DNA from: Pseudomonas thivervalensis
GTDB lineage: Bacteria; Pseudomonadota; Gammaproteobacteria; Pseudomonadales; Pseudomonadaceae
Length of the DNA stretch: 64,000 bases
Direction: 5' to 3'
Assembly (NCBI RefSeq): GCF_001269655.1
Contig: NZ_LHVE01000007.1
Location: 806,001 to 870,000 of the forward strand
Shown: positions 50,364 through 60,105 of the stretch, piece by piece
Layout: every line of letters starts with the position of its first letter
How positions within the stretch are numbered: the first letter of the stretch is position 1
Program-made: the position numbers and the translations under genes
The notes under the pieces: generated by a model
Seen by the model: the letters and a program-made list of their open reading frames with translations, nothing else
What the model was told of the DNA's origin: nothing
Database searches by the model: none

Positions 50364-51512
50364 ATGAATATCTCTGCTTTTAAAATCGCGAACAAATTGA
50401 TCACAGGACAAGGCGCTATCGAGCAGCTTTCGGCTGAGCTGACTCGCCTCGATGTCCAGAATCCGCTGATCGTCACCGACGCCATCCTGCTGAAGTCCGG
50501 CACCGTTGATCTGGCGCTGGCGCAACTGGGTGGCCGCCATTTCGGCGTTTTCGATGCGGTCAAACCGGAGCCGGAAATCGCCATCGTAGAGGACTGCACC
50601 CGCGCCTATCGCAACGGCAGCCATGACGGCTTGATTGCCGTGGGTGGCGGCAGTGCCATCGACATTGCCAAGGGTGTCGCGGCCTATGCCGAGCATGGCG
50701 GTCCGCTGACGGAGCTGTTCGGTGTCGATCTGGTAAAGCGTAAGGGCCCTGCGTTGATTGCGATTCCAACGACCGCTGGCACGGGCTCGGAAGTCACCAA
50801 CGTAGCGATTTTTTCCGACAAGCAAGCGCAGTTGAAGAAAGGCATTGTCAGCGACTACCTGCTACCCGATGTGGCTTTGGTTTGCCCGACCATGACATTG
50901 ACCTGTCCATGCAGTGTGACGGCAGCCAGTGGCGTCGATGCGCTGGTACATGCGGTCGAGGCCTATCTTTCGCTCAACGCTTCGCTCATCACTGACGCCA
51001 TCGCGTTAGGCGCTATCAAGCTGATCGCCAAGGCGCTGCCGAAGGCTTACGCCAATCCATCCAACCTGCAAGCGCGGGAAGACATGGCCACCGGCAGCTT
51101 GATGGCCGGCATGGCATTTGGTAACGCCGGAGTAGGGGCGGTGCACGCGTTGGCTTACCCATTGGGCGGGCGTTTCAACATTGCCCATGGCGTCAGCAAC
51201 GCCTTGCTGCTGCCGTACGTGATGGAGTGGAACAAGACGGCCTGCGTCGAACGCTTTCGTGATATCGCCGAAGCCATGGGCGTGCGTGTCGAACACCTGA
51301 GCAACAAGGACGCGGCGGATCAGGCCGTCAAAGCCATGGCCGATCTATGCGCCGCTGTGGATATTCCATCCGGCCTGCGCAGTTTCAACGTGCCTGAGGA
51401 GGCCATTCCGGCAATGGCCGAGGAGGCCAGCAAGATCGACCGCTTGATGCGTAACAACCCGCGCAAGCTGACCGCCGCCGATATCGAGAAGATCTATCGC
51501 GCTGCCTATTGA
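50364..51512 (+). CDS. Iron-containing (group III) alcohol dehydrogenase
   Basis: A 382-residue dehydrogenase. The NAD-binding segment is GLIAVGGGSAIDIAKGVA, with TTAGTGSEVT following. Metal ligands are the Asp and His in SGVDALVHAVEAYLS and the His residues in AVHALAYPLGGRFNIAHGVSNALLLP. The closest pattern is the 1,3-propanediol/butanol-type group. It is controlled by the sigma-54 promoter at 50297 and followed by a permease gene, so it probably oxidises or reduces an alcohol/aldehyde taken up by that permease. Confidence 0.92.
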   Translation: MNISAFKIANKLITGQGAIEQLSAELTRLDVQNPLIVTDAILLKSGTVDLALAQLGGRHFGVFDAVKPEPEIAIVEDCTRAYRNGSHDGLIAVGGGSAIDIAKGVAAYAEHGGPLTELFGVDLVKRKGPALIAIPTTAGTGSEVTNVAIFSDKQAQLKKGIVSDYLLPDVALVCPTMTLTCPCSVTAASGVDALVHAVEAYLSLNASLITDAIALGAIKLIAKALPKAYANPSNLQAREDMATGSLMAGMAFGNAGVGAVHALAYPLGGRFNIAHGVSNALLLPYVMEWNKTACVERFRDIAEAMGVRVEHLSNKDAADQAVKAMADLCAAVDIPSGLRSFNVPEEAIPAMAEEASKIDRLMRNNPRKLTAADIEKIYRAAY

Positions 51513-51583
51513 TCTGCGTCACTCACGACTCCGCTAGTACCGGAGCGTGCGCCCGTACAAAACCAATAAAACAGGTGAACTCA

Positions 51584-53029
51584 ATGTCTGACACTCCTGC
51601 GCAGCGGAGCGAAAGCCCGTACATCCCGCTGGGTCCTTTCAAGGTCCGGTTGCCGTTTATTCACTACAAGATCGAGCTCCCGGATTACCTCCAGGGCTTG
51701 CTGATGTGCGCCGTGGATCTGGCCGCCATTCCCCTGATGACCGAACTGCTCGGCATGCCATTCGAGGTCGCACTTGCCGTCGTGATGCTCAATGGCTTGC
51801 TGTACCTGGCGCACCATTTACTCGGTGACCCTACCGTACCTGGCTGGATTACCCCGGCGGTGCCTCTGTTGATGGCTTACTGCGCTCAATTCCCAATGGG
51901 CCCGGAGCGTGTCCACGCCTTGATTGCCTTCCAGTTGATGCTAGGGATTTTTTCAATAGCCCTGGGGGCGACCGGAATGGCGAAGAAGGTGGTGGAATAT
52001 GTGCCCTCGGCGATCAAATCCGGGATTATCGTCGGGGCCGGCTTGAGTGCGGTGATCGCGGTGTTCCAGGTTGGCGGTAAATTCAATGTACTGCCCTGGA
52101 CCATTTCCATTGCGGTCGGCATTGCCTTCTATTTGATCTTCTCCCAGCACTTCAACGAGCTCAAGCAGCGCAACCGCTTCTGGTGGAACTTCGCCAAGCT
52201 CGGCATCTTGCCGATCGTTCTGCTGGCCGTGGTGATTGCACCATTGTTTGGTGAAGCGTCGTGGCCAACGATCCAGTGGGGTATCAGCAAACCGGATTTT
52301 GCCGGCCTGTGGAACAACTACACCGTGTTCGGCCTGGGCATGCCGCCACTGTCCATGTTCATCTCCGCGCTGCCGACCATGCTGGCGGCGTACATCATCG
52401 TCTTCGGCGATGTGCTCAGCGCAAAATCGCTCCTCGATGAGGCAGAAACCGTCCGCACGGATGAAGTCGTCGACTACAACGCCGACCGTGCTCACCTGAT
52501 TTTCGGTGCGCGTAATGCGTTCATGAGCATCTTTGGCCCGGATGTCGCCATGTGCGGCCCGAAATGGGCGGCGATGCTGGTGGTGGTGATCGAACGTTTC
52601 AAAGGTGGGCCGAAGGCGATGAAGTCGATCATCGGCGGTGTCGGGTCGTTCCGTTGGGGGACCAACAGCGGTCTGCTGTTGTTGCCGGTCGTGACCCTGG
52701 TGCAGCCGATTCTCGGTGTTGCGCTGTCGTTGACCTTGCTGATCCAGGGTTATGTCAGTGTGCGTTTGGGCATCCTTGAGGCGCGTAGCCAGCGCGACTT
52801 GGGTATCGCGGGGGTGATTGGCGCGGTACTGGCCATCAAAGGCGCGAGTTGGGCCTTCGGGATTGGCGTCGTGTTGTGCTTGCTGATCTACGGCAGGAAT
52901 TTCTTCAAGGGCGAGGTGGATGGGACGTTTGCCAAGGATTTGAAGGTTGCGCCTGCCAAGCCTGCTAAAGGTGGTGAGTCAGTCACGACTGTTAAGCAAA
53001 TGGCAGAGGAGGCTATGGCTGATTCATAA
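51584..53029 (+). CDS. Multi-pass inner-membrane permease, family not settled (NCS2/SulP-like)
   Basis: A 481-residue protein with roughly 12-13 hydrophobic helices between a short polar N terminus and a Lys/Ala-rich tail. Segments such as LLGDPTVPGWITPAVPLLMAYCAQFPMG and SAIKSGIIVGAGLSAVIAVFQ recall the UraA/SulP-type transporter fold in having half-helix signatures rich in Gly and Pro. I cannot place it in a named family with confidence. ATG 51584 is used; the in-frame extension upstream overlaps the alcohol dehydrogenase stop and is not protein-like. It shares the sigma-54-controlled operon. A terminator follows at 53079. Confidence 0.78.
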   Translation: MSDTPAQRSESPYIPLGPFKVRLPFIHYKIELPDYLQGLLMCAVDLAAIPLMTELLGMPFEVALAVVMLNGLLYLAHHLLGDPTVPGWITPAVPLLMAYCAQFPMGPERVHALIAFQLMLGIFSIALGATGMAKKVVEYVPSAIKSGIIVGAGLSAVIAVFQVGGKFNVLPWTISIAVGIAFYLIFSQHFNELKQRNRFWWNFAKLGILPIVLLAVVIAPLFGEASWPTIQWGISKPDFAGLWNNYTVFGLGMPPLSMFISALPTMLAAYIIVFGDVLSAKSLLDEAETVRTDEVVDYNADRAHLIFGARNAFMSIFGPDVAMCGPKWAAMLVVVIERFKGGPKAMKSIIGGVGSFRWGTNSGLLLLPVVTLVQPILGVALSLTLLIQGYVSVRLGILEARSQRDLGIAGVIGAVLAIKGASWAFGIGVVLCLLIYGRNFFKGEVDGTFAKDLKVAPAKPAKGGESVTTVKQMAEEAMADS

Positions 53030-53078
53030 GTCGGTCAGAGAGGAGGGGGGCGCTGCTTATTCAATGCGAGGGGATCAT

Positions 53079-53102
53079 GGCCATCCACAGTGATGGCCTT
53101 TT
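53079..53102 (+). terminator. Rho-independent terminator after the permease
   Basis: GGCCATC and GATGGCC form a 7-bp stem with a 6-nt loop, followed by TTTTGCTTTT. Confidence 0.8.
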
Positions 53103-53180
53103 GCTTTTAACCGTGTCCCGCTAGAATTCGTGCCCACTCTCTGTGAGCGGCATTCGTAAAAATTACGCAAGGAAGTCGAT

Positions 53181-53816
53181 ATGCAATTTGCAAAAGCCAT
53201 GGGCCTCGCCTTGGCATTGAGCCTCAGTGGATGCGCCAGTTTCCCCAAAGATGAAGTAGCCCCCGTGAATCTGCCATCGATGGCCAGCTACTCGAACAAG
53301 CCGAACGTCTATGTCGACTTCGATTTCTATCAGGGCGAACCCGGCAATGCCAAAGCCACCGAGGTGCCGCAGGCTCGGGACATGCTCAAGCCTGATCTGA
53401 AGCGGACCTTCGATGAATCAGGGCTCTTTGGGCGCGTAGTCTTCGACGAGTTCCAGAAGCAACCAGGCGACTGCAGTCTTCGATTGAAGGTCTACAACCA
53501 TGCGCCAGGCGGTGGGCAAATGGTCCTGGCATTCATCAGCGGCTTCACGTTCACGATCATTCCTGCGCTGGCAACCGACCAGTACACGGTGAGCCTGGAA
53601 ACCCTGGATGAGCAGGGTCAGCCGGTGGGCAAGACCAGCAACCACGATGCGGTCAACACGTGGCTGGGTATCTGGTTCCTGCCCCTGGCAGGTAATACGC
53701 CCAAAGCCGCCATCACCGACACCTTCAACCGGCAGGTCAACGCACTGTTGAAAAACTGGGTCGACAACAACCGCATGAAATACTCCGCTGTCGATACCCA
53801 CATTCCGCGGGGCTGA
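53181..53816 (+). CDS. Putative lipoprotein
   Basis: A 211-residue protein with a lipoprotein signal: hydrophobic stretch then lipobox LSGC with Cys18. Asp is not at +2 (sequence CASF), so outer-membrane sorting is expected. The body has no motif I recognise, except a hydrophobic central stretch MVLAFISGFTFTIIPAL that may touch the membrane. It converges on a second lipoprotein gene and shares a bidirectional terminator with it. Function unknown. Confidence 0.8.
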   Translation: MQFAKAMGLALALSLSGCASFPKDEVAPVNLPSMASYSNKPNVYVDFDFYQGEPGNAKATEVPQARDMLKPDLKRTFDESGLFGRVVFDEFQKQPGDCSLRLKVYNHAPGGGQMVLAFISGFTFTIIPALATDQYTVSLETLDEQGQPVGKTSNHDAVNTWLGIWFLPLAGNTPKAAITDTFNRQVNALLKNWVDNNRMKYSAVDTHIPRG

Positions 53817-53830
53817 CAGCCGAAAGAAAA

Positions 53831-53856
53831 AGAGCCGCAACCGCGGCTCTTTTTTT
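53831..53856. terminator. Bidirectional rho-independent terminator
   Basis: AGAGCCGC-aacc-GCGGCTCT is a perfect 8-bp stem with A-rich sequence on the left and a T-run on the right, so it works for both convergent lipoprotein genes. Confidence 0.92.
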
Positions 53857-53858
53857 GA

Positions 53859-54404
53859 TCACTTCAACGCTTGAGTGAACTGTGGATCGCTGTACAAGCT
53901 CTTGAGCAAGTCTTGCACCATAGGGTTGTAATTGTTCGCCGCAGCCGGAATGGCGATCGGACCGAAGAAACTGCTGTCCCAATCACGCTGCACGTCTTTG
54001 GTGGTTTCGTATAAAACCTGGTCACCTTTACGCAGCGTGAAGCGCGCAGCCAGCTCGCCATGGCCGTTGCTCATGCCAGCGGTGAGCTGGCTCTTGACCA
54101 ATTGAATCTGCAGTTGCCGGTCAGCACGAGGATCCAGCAAACCAGCCTGACGGAGCTCATCGTTGATCGCTGCCTGGATGTGCAGTGGAACGCTGCCCAC
54201 GGGCGAAGAAATCGGGTTCAGGCGAACCATCAAAGACCCTTGGCCTGAATCAGCATTCACCTGTGTTTCGCGCAGGTGTTGCATGGGCTCATTTTTCTTG
54301 AGCTGCTGAACGTTCTGGAAATTGGGTTCATAGCGGGTCATGGTCACACCACAGCCTTGTAGCAGCAGCGCGCAGAACGGTAGAGCCAGGTAGAGCTTCT
54401 TCAC
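53859..54404 (-). CDS. Putative lipoprotein
   Basis: A 181-residue protein with a short basic start (MKK), a hydrophobic stretch and lipobox LQGC with Cys18. The rest is mixed polar sequence with no recognised motif. It does not look homologous to the convergent lipoprotein at 53181, though both have the Cys at position 18. Function unknown. Confidence 0.82.
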   Translation of the reverse strand: MKKLYLALPFCALLLQGCGVTMTRYEPNFQNVQQLKKNEPMQHLRETQVNADSGQGSLMVRLNPISSPVGSVPLHIQAAINDELRQAGLLDPRADRQLQIQLVKSQLTAGMSNGHGELAARFTLRKGDQVLYETTKDVQRDWDSSFFGPIAIPAAANNYNPMVQDLLKSLYSDPQFTQALK

Positions 54405-54756
54405 AGCAAATCCTTATGTGCTTTTGAGAAGGGGGTGATTATCGGCAGATAGCTTTAAGCCATCAATGAGGAACTGAGGTTTGGCGACACGTAAACATAT
54501 TGTTTAACATAATATACATTATGTGTACTCACTGGTGCTTCGGCAGTACTGAGATCCAGGTTGTATTCAAGCTGTGGGCCAAGGCTGCTTCAAGGTAAGC
54601 ATTTCGGGAGAAAGCCCCGTAGCCGTTCTCGTAGAACCCGCCGCCATGATTTCGGTAGCGACGTCCTGTAGAACACAACCTGCGAGGCCTTTCTCGGGCA
54701 GATCCCCGTACTGAGGAATTGAGTATCAGCTAATCTCCGCAATTGAATCTTTATGC
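54405..54756. other. Gap of 352 nt with one AT-rich palindrome
   Basis: No gene is supported here. ACATAAT-ATAC-ATTATGT (54507-54524) is a perfect 7-bp inverted repeat with a 4-nt centre in locally AT-rich DNA, upstream of the lipoprotein gene at 54404; it could be an operator. The rest, to the delta-60-repeat stop, shows nothing recognisable. Confidence 0.5.
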
Positions 54757-55929
54757 CTATGCAATATAACGCACTATCCCTTGTTCATTTCCCCAAACCC
54801 AACCGGATACCACAATCTTTCCGTCGGGTTGTATGGCAACTCTCTTAGCCATATCCATTCCTCGCATGTCCGTTATGACCCTACCTTGTGTGCCGAACTC
54901 ACTATCAAATGCTCCGTTGGGAAGCAATCGCGTCAATCCGAAAGCGACGCTGGAAGCTCCCGACGCAGGCGCTATTGCCAGAATTTTATGGTCGGGTTGT
55001 ATGGCCATGCCACTGCCTTGAGTCTGGTAACCGGGGAACTCGATGGCAGCAGGTTCTCCTCCGTTAAAAGTACCGTCCATGGTTCCGTCGGGATTAATTC
55101 TTGTTGCAACTATCCGCAACTGTGATTCGATACTGGCCCAGCCAATGGCCATGATTTTCCCATCCGCCTGTCTTTCTATTGCGGTAATTTCCGACAGGCC
55201 AGTCGAACCGATTTCGATTGTGACCGTGCCGTTCTTGCCAAAGTCGAGGTCGCGTCGTCCATCACTCAGAAAAGCTACAATCAAGGCACCACCCCATCTT
55301 CCGCCGAGTAGCATCCGGCTGTCGGGGAGTGCAACGACTGACGTAAATTGATACCCCATTACAGACACCATGCCGGCGTCACCAAAACTCAGATCCAGGT
55401 TACCCATGCTGTCAAGGCGAACGAGCTCTGCAGTAGGTTGGCCACCTGGTGTCTCGGCTTGTGCGACGAGGATGATTTTTTCGTCGGACTGGATAGCCAG
55501 CGCACTGGAAGAGTAGGACTTACCCGGAACCGGAGAATTCACATAGGCACCTCCTCCTTGGCCAAAATCGAGGTCCAATTCGCCCCCAGGCAATATTCTA
55601 ACGACATAGAGAATGTTCACAGTTCCCGCTGCAACAGTGCCGAATATCAATGCACCGCCACCGGGTTGGGACTTCAAGGCAGAGACTTTTCTGACCGAGC
55701 CCTTCAACGTGATGTTTTTTCTTCCTTGCTCGCCAAAAGATTCGTCTACGGTGCCATCATCAAGGTGTTGGACTAGCAGGAGTTCAGAACGATCATCCCG
55801 CCTTCCTGCCGTAAGTATTTTTCCATTATCGAGTAATGCTGTTTCCCCTTGAATGGGGCCTATCACTTTCCCTCCATTGCCAAAGCTCGGGTCCAACTCA
55901 CCAGCCGATGCCTTACTTTGAGTAGCCAT
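54757..55929 (-). CDS. Delta-60-repeat (DUF5122) beta-propeller-like protein
   Basis: A 390-residue protein built of about six repeats of 55-60 residues. Each has a core like LDPSFGNGGKV, VDESFGEQGRK, LDLDFGQGGGA, LDLSFGDAGMV, LDLDFGKNGTV and FDSEFGTQGRV, with VAIQPDGKIVVSG-type strands between them. This is the delta-60 repeat pattern found in secreted and cell-surface proteins. No signal peptide is present at the chosen start. ATG 55929 is set by AAGGAG 8 nt upstream; an extension to 56004 is possible but weaker. Composition is visibly lower in G+C than the neighbours (28 of 60 in 55801-55860), which hints at acquisition. Function unknown. Confidence 0.8.
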   Translation of the reverse strand: MATQSKASAGELDPSFGNGGKVIGPIQGETALLDNGKILTAGRRDDRSELLLVQHLDDGTVDESFGEQGRKNITLKGSVRKVSALKSQPGGGALIFGTVAAGTVNILYVVRILPGGELDLDFGQGGGAYVNSPVPGKSYSSSALAIQSDEKIILVAQAETPGGQPTAELVRLDSMGNLDLSFGDAGMVSVMGYQFTSVVALPDSRMLLGGRWGGALIVAFLSDGRRDLDFGKNGTVTIEIGSTGLSEITAIERQADGKIMAIGWASIESQLRIVATRINPDGTMDGTFNGGEPAAIEFPGYQTQGSGMAIQPDHKILAIAPASGASSVAFGLTRLLPNGAFDSEFGTQGRVITDMRGMDMAKRVAIQPDGKIVVSGWVWGNEQGIVRYIA

Positions 55930-55946
55930 GCCTGTTTCTCCTTTTC

Positions 55947-55976
55947 TGATGAAGCTTGATGAAACTTGATTAAGAA
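55947..55976. repeat. Three tandem 10-bp repeats upstream of the delta-60-repeat gene
   Basis: TGATGAAGCT, TGATGAAACT and TGATTAAGAA follow each other directly, 18 nt above the start codon. The period is one helical turn. Confidence 0.5.
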
Positions 55977-55990
55977 GAGGCGGCTTCTGC

Positions 55991-56020
55991 GTCGCTACTG
56001 TCATCTTTGACAGTAGCGAC
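55991..56020. promoter_or_regulatory. Perfect 12-bp inverted repeat in the delta-60-repeat gene leader
   Basis: GTCGCTACTGTC and GACAGTAGCGAC pair perfectly around the 6-nt loop ATCTTT, 62 nt upstream of the minus-strand start. No T-run follows on either strand. It could be a leader hairpin or a protein-binding site. The remainder of the 363-nt gap 55930-56292 shows only the tandem repeats at 55947. Confidence 0.55.
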
Positions 56021-56292
56021 CAATGGTTAGGGCGTTTTGATGTACAGATACGATTAGCAGCGTTTCCATCAATCGTCGCCCTGTCAGATCCTGTAATAAA
56101 TCGTCTCGTATGAAATGTTGGAAAGCGTTGTAGGATTTCCTCCCCAACTATTTCCAGGTCTGTATGAACACCCTTCAGGAACCCCCCAGTCGCCTTTCAA
56201 AGCACCGTTTTCTCTCCTGCGCCCCAGCGCCCTGCATACAAGCGTTGCAGCCCCCTTCCCTCGCATTGATCGTCCGAGGGCGCGAATAATCC

Positions 56293-57840
56293 ATGGAATG
56301 GATCGTTGACCCCACGGCATGGCTCGGCCTGCTGACCTTGATCGTGCTGGAGCTGGTGCTCGGCATCGATAACCTCGTATTCATCGCCATCCTGGCTGAC
56401 AAACTTCCGCCCGAGCAGCGCGACCGTGCCCGTATCATCGGCCTGTCACTGGCGTTGCTGATGCGCCTTGGCCTCCTCGCCAGCATCTCCTGGATGGTGA
56501 CGTTGACCAACCCGTTGTTCGAGGTCTTCGACAAGACGTTCTCGGGCCGGGATTTGATCATGCTGTTCGGTGGTGTGTTCCTGTTGTTCAAGGCGACCAT
56601 GGAGTTGCATGAACGACTCGAGGGCCACGTGGCGCAACGTGCCGGCAATGCCGCCTATGCGATGTTCTGGCCGATCGTTGCGCAGATTGTGGTGCTGGAC
56701 GCGGTCTTTTCCCTGGATGCGGTGATCACGGCCGTGGGGATGGTGGAGCATCTGTCGGTCATGATGATCGCGGTAATGTTCTCGATCGGCTTGATGATGA
56801 TCGCGAGCAAGCCGCTGACGAAATTCGTCAACGGCCACCCTACCGTCATCATGCTGTGCCTGGGCTTCTTGATGATGATCGGCTTCAGTCTCACGGCTGA
56901 AGGCCTGGGCTTCCACATCCCGAAAGGCTACTTGTACGCCGCGATTGGTTTTTCGATCCTGATCGAACTGTTCAACCAGTTGGCGCGCTCCCGTCGCAAG
57001 AAAAGCCTGCAAGGTCTACGTCCGATGCGTGAGCGTACTGCCCATGCGGTGTTGCGCCTGCTGGGCGGTCAAAAGCTGGATGCCGATGAAGTCGGTGAGG
57101 AAATCGCCGACATGTTGGAAGGCGACGATCCGGAGCAGGTTTTCCATCGGCGCGAACGGGTGATGATCAGTGGCGTGCTGCAACTGGCCGAGCGACCGAT
57201 ACGCAGTGTGATGACGCCTCGTGCGCAAATCGACCACCTCGACTTGGCCGATGCAGCGGAACAAATCCGTACGACGCTGATGCACTCTTCCTACTCGCGC
57301 TTGCCATTGATCCGGGAAGGACGCGTGGATGAGCCGCTAGGCTTTGTCCATAAGAAAGAACTGCTCAAGGAAATACTGGCAGGCAATCAGCCGAATCTGG
57401 AAGTCATGGCGCGCAAAGCCATCAACCTGCTCGACAGTTTCACGATCCTCAATGCACTGGAGCAAATGCGTAAGGCGTCGACCCACATCGCGTTCGTGGT
57501 GAATGAGTTTGGTGACTTCGTCGGCCTCCTCACCATGACTGACATCCTGGAATCCATTGCGGGTGAACTGCCGGATGCCAGTGAAATCGAAGGTCCGAAC
57601 ATTGTTCCCCAGCAAGAAGGTTTCCTTGTCAGCGGTGCCCTGAATCTCAGTCTGGTCCGCGAACACATCGGCTTTCAGGCAAAAGCGACGGAAGATTACC
57701 AGACGCTTGCCGGGTTGGTGATGAGCCTGCTGGATCGCTTGCCTATCATTGGAGACACACTCAGTTGCCAAGGATGGAGCATGACCGTGATGGCGGTTGA
57801 AGAGCGTCGGGTGACCAGGGTGCTGTTGCGTCAGGAATAA
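56293..57840 (+). CDS. TerC-family integral membrane protein fused to CBS pair and CorC domain (YegH-like)
   Basis: A 515-residue protein. Residues 1-235 are a seven-helix TerC domain with the metal-type motifs [11 protein letters not shown] and [15 protein letters not shown] cytoplasmic linker leads to a tandem CBS pair (about 300-420, from [12 protein letters not shown] through [12 protein letters not shown]), then a CorC/HlyC domain with [18 protein letters not shown]. This order is that of YegH/YoaE. The family is linked to metal-ion homeostasis or export; the specific ion cannot be told. It is a single-gene unit closed by a strong terminator. Confidence 0.93.
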   Translation: MEWIVDPTAWLGLLTLIVLELVLGIDNLVFIAILADKLPPEQRDRARIIGLSLALLMRLGLLASISWMVTLTNPLFEVFDKTFSGRDLIMLFGGVFLLFKATMELHERLEGHVAQRAGNAAYAMFWPIVAQIVVLDAVFSLDAVITAVGMVEHLSVMMIAVMFSIGLMMIASKPLTKFVNGHPTVIMLCLGFLMMIGFSLTAEGLGFHIPKGYLYAAIGFSILIELFNQLARSRRKKSLQGLRPMRERTAHAVLRLLGGQKLDADEVGEEIADMLEGDDPEQVFHRRERVMISGVLQLAERPIRSVMTPRAQIDHLDLADAAEQIRTTLMHSSYSRLPLIREGRVDEPLGFVHKKELLKEILAGNQPNLEVMARKAINLLDSFTILNALEQMRKASTHIAFVVNEFGDFVGLLTMTDILESIAGELPDASEIEGPNIVPQQEGFLVSGALNLSLVREHIGFQAKATEDYQTLAGLVMSLLDRLPIIGDTLSCQGWSMTVMAVEERRVTRVLLRQE

Positions 57841-57846
57841 GCCCGG

Positions 57847-57876
57847 AATGAGGCCGCTTTTGCGGCCTCATTTATT
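57847..57876 (+). terminator. Strong rho-independent terminator after the TerC-CorC gene
   Basis: AATGAGGCCGC and GCGGCCTCATT form an 11-bp perfect stem with a TTTT loop, followed by TATT. Confidence 0.9.
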
Positions 57877-57967
57877 CTCGCCGCTATCAAAACGGGTCAT
57901 CTCGGGTGGCGGACTCCAGCCCCTGGAGGTACCTTCTCGGTGTCATCTAACGATTGGAGCCGTGACG

Positions 57968-59083
57968 GTGAGTGTCGATATCGATTGCGTAGTCGTGGGT
58001 GCAGGGGTTGTAGGTCTTGCCATCGCACGCGAAATGGCCCTGGCAGGTCACGAAGTCCTGGTGATTGAAGCTGGAGCGGCAATCGGTATTGGCACGAGTT
58101 CGCGTAACTCGGAGGTCATCCACGCTGGGATCTACTACCCTCCCGGGAGCCTGAAAGCCCGACTGTGCGTCGAGGGCAGACAGGCACTCTATGCGTATTG
58201 CGATAGCCACGGGGTCAATACGCGCAGAACTGGAAAGCTGATCGTCGCCAACACTGACGCGCAAGTAGGCCAGCTTCAATTCTTGCTCAAGCGAGGGCAT
58301 GAAAACGGTGTGGATGATCTGCGTCTGCTTGATCGTAATCAGGCCATCACTCTGGAACCGGCGCTTGAGTGCATCGCTGCGTTGTATTCACCTTCGACCG
58401 GCATCGTCGACGCCCATGGGCTGATGTTGGCGTTGCAGGGGGACGCCGAGACGGCCGGCACCAGCATCGCGCTCCATGCCCCGCTGCTCGGTGCAAGGGC
58501 GACAGCCGACGGTTTTCTTCTTCACGTGGGTGGGGACGCCCCCATGGCGCTTTCATGTCGCCGGCTGATCAATGCTGCGGGTCTCCATGCTCCGGCATTG
58601 GCGCGGCGCATAGACGGTTTGTCATCTGACGCGGTGCCGCGTGGCTATTTGTGCAAGGGAAGTTACTTCAGCGTGTCCGGGCGAGTGCCCTTCACCCATC
58701 TGGTCTATCCGGCACCGGAAGCCGACGGTCTCGGGGTGCATATGACCCTCGATTTGGGTGGACAGGCACGTTTCGGTCCGGATACCGAATGGGTCGAAAC
58801 CGAGGATTACCAGGTCAATCCGGCTCGCGCAGACAGTTTCTATTCGGCCATTCGCAGCTACTGGCCCGACTTGCCGGACGGTAGCCTGCAACCGGGCTAC
58901 AGCGGGATTCGCCCGAAGATCTCGGCGCCTGGGGAGCCTGCCCGCGATTTTATGATCAGCAGCCAGCGCGAGCATGACGTCCCGGGACTGATCAATTTGT
59001 TCGGCATAGAGTCTCCCGGACTGACGTCATGCCTGGCCATTGCCCAGCACGTACGTGAGCTAATTGAACGACGTCACGCTTAA
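57968..59083 (+). CDS. FAD-dependent oxidoreductase, L-2-hydroxyglutarate-oxidase-like
   Basis: A 371-residue DAO-family flavoenzyme. The FAD motif is [17 protein letters not shown], and [27 protein letters not shown] is the segment characteristic of LhgO-type L-2-hydroxyglutarate oxidases. GYSGIRPKI is also typical. The start is probably GTG 57968, which has GGAG 8 nt upstream; GTG 57962 is too close to it. No partner gene is evident. It is followed by a terminator at 59254. The substrate is inferred from family wording only. Confidence 0.88.
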   Translation: MSVDIDCVVVGAGVVGLAIAREMALAGHEVLVIEAGAAIGIGTSSRNSEVIHAGIYYPPGSLKARLCVEGRQALYAYCDSHGVNTRRTGKLIVANTDAQVGQLQFLLKRGHENGVDDLRLLDRNQAITLEPALECIAALYSPSTGIVDAHGLMLALQGDAETAGTSIALHAPLLGARATADGFLLHVGGDAPMALSCRRLINAAGLHAPALARRIDGLSSDAVPRGYLCKGSYFSVSGRVPFTHLVYPAPEADGLGVHMTLDLGGQARFGPDTEWVETEDYQVNPARADSFYSAIRSYWPDLPDGSLQPGYSGIRPKISAPGEPARDFMISSQREHDVPGLINLFGIESPGLTSCLAIAQHVRELIERRHA

Positions 59084-59253
59084 CCAGATTTGATCCAGAA
59101 AGTGGTCTGTCTTTAGGCATGCAGTTTTCTGCGGGCTTCGGTCGAGAGGACTTGCTACTGCGTCTGGCCGGTCAGTTGGAACGAGCCTTGCCATGGGCAG
59201 CACGCAAACCTGAGGTCTGGGCTGGAAAGCTATAGCCCGTAGGGTAACGCTCC

Positions 59254-59285
59254 GCGCAAGCTTGGCTAGCCCGCTTGCGCTTTTT
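59254..59285. terminator. Rho-independent terminator between convergent units
   Basis: GCGCAAGC and GCTTGCGC form an 8-bp stem with an 11-nt loop, followed by TTTTT on the plus strand. It lies between the FAD oxidoreductase and the convergent SDR gene. Confidence 0.82.
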
Positions 59286-59308
59286 AACAGACGATCTGGA
59301 TAACCGGC

Positions 59309-60070
59309 CTACTTCCCTCCAGTCACATCCAGGAACGTTCCCGTCACAAACGAAGCCTCTTCCCCCGCCAACCAGAGAATGGCACGCGCGACCTCCTCCG
59401 GCTGGCCCCCACGCCCCATGGGGATCGTATCCCTCACCCGGTCGACTCTGCCCGGCTCTCCCCCACTCGCGTGCATTTCGGTATAGATATGCCCGGGTCG
59501 AACGCAGTTGACCCGAATACCCTCCCGAGCGACTTCCTTGGCATAGCCGGTCGTGAACGTTTCGACCGCGCCCTTGGACGCCGCGTAGTCCACGTATTCA
59601 TTCGGGCTGCCGAGACGAGCTGAGGCCGAGGAAATATTGATGACTGCACCGCCACTTCCGCCATAGCGATAGGCCATGCGCCGAGTAGCCTGCTGCGCGC
59701 AGAGCATCGGGCCCAAGGTGTTCACCGCAAATATTCGCTGCATGCGCTCGAAGCCAAGATCCTCCAAGCGACACTGCTGTGCGAGTATCGAGGCGTTGTT
59801 GACCAGCACATCGATTCGCCCGAAGCGCAGGTCAAGGGCGGCGAACAGTTCGGCGACCTGTGCTGGATCGGCGTTATCGGCATGTACTGCCAAGGCACGG
59901 CCACCCCTGGCCTCGACCTGAGCGACCACCGCTGACGCCGACGCTTCATCGGCAATGTAGCTCAGCACGACGTCGTAACCTAGCTCAGCGGCCAGTATCG
60001 CCGTCGCCGCCCCGATCCCGCGCCCGCCTCCGGTGATCAGGATCACGGGCTTTTGCGAACGTTCATTCAT
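59309..60070 (-). CDS. Short-chain dehydrogenase/reductase (SDR)
   Basis: A 253-residue SDR. Cofactor motif ITGGGRGIGAA, NNAS in VLVNNASIL, catalytic Ser in INISSASA, YxxxK in YVDYAASKGA, and C-terminal GTFLDVTGGK. ATG 60070 has GAGGA 6 nt upstream, better than the TTG at 60076. It follows the EamA-type exporter gene by 35 nt and may share its transcript. Substrate unknown. Confidence 0.9.
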   Translation of the reverse strand: MNERSQKPVILITGGGRGIGAATAILAAELGYDVVLSYIADEASASAVVAQVEARGGRALAVHADNADPAQVAELFAALDLRFGRIDVLVNNASILAQQCRLEDLGFERMQRIFAVNTLGPMLCAQQATRRMAYRYGGSGGAVINISSASARLGSPNEYVDYAASKGAVETFTTGYAKEVAREGIRVNCVRPGHIYTEMHASGGEPGRVDRVRDTIPMGRGGQPEEVARAILWLAGEEASFVTGTFLDVTGGK

Positions 60071-60105
60071 GGTCAATCCTCACGACTGGATGAAAAAAAG
60101 CAATG

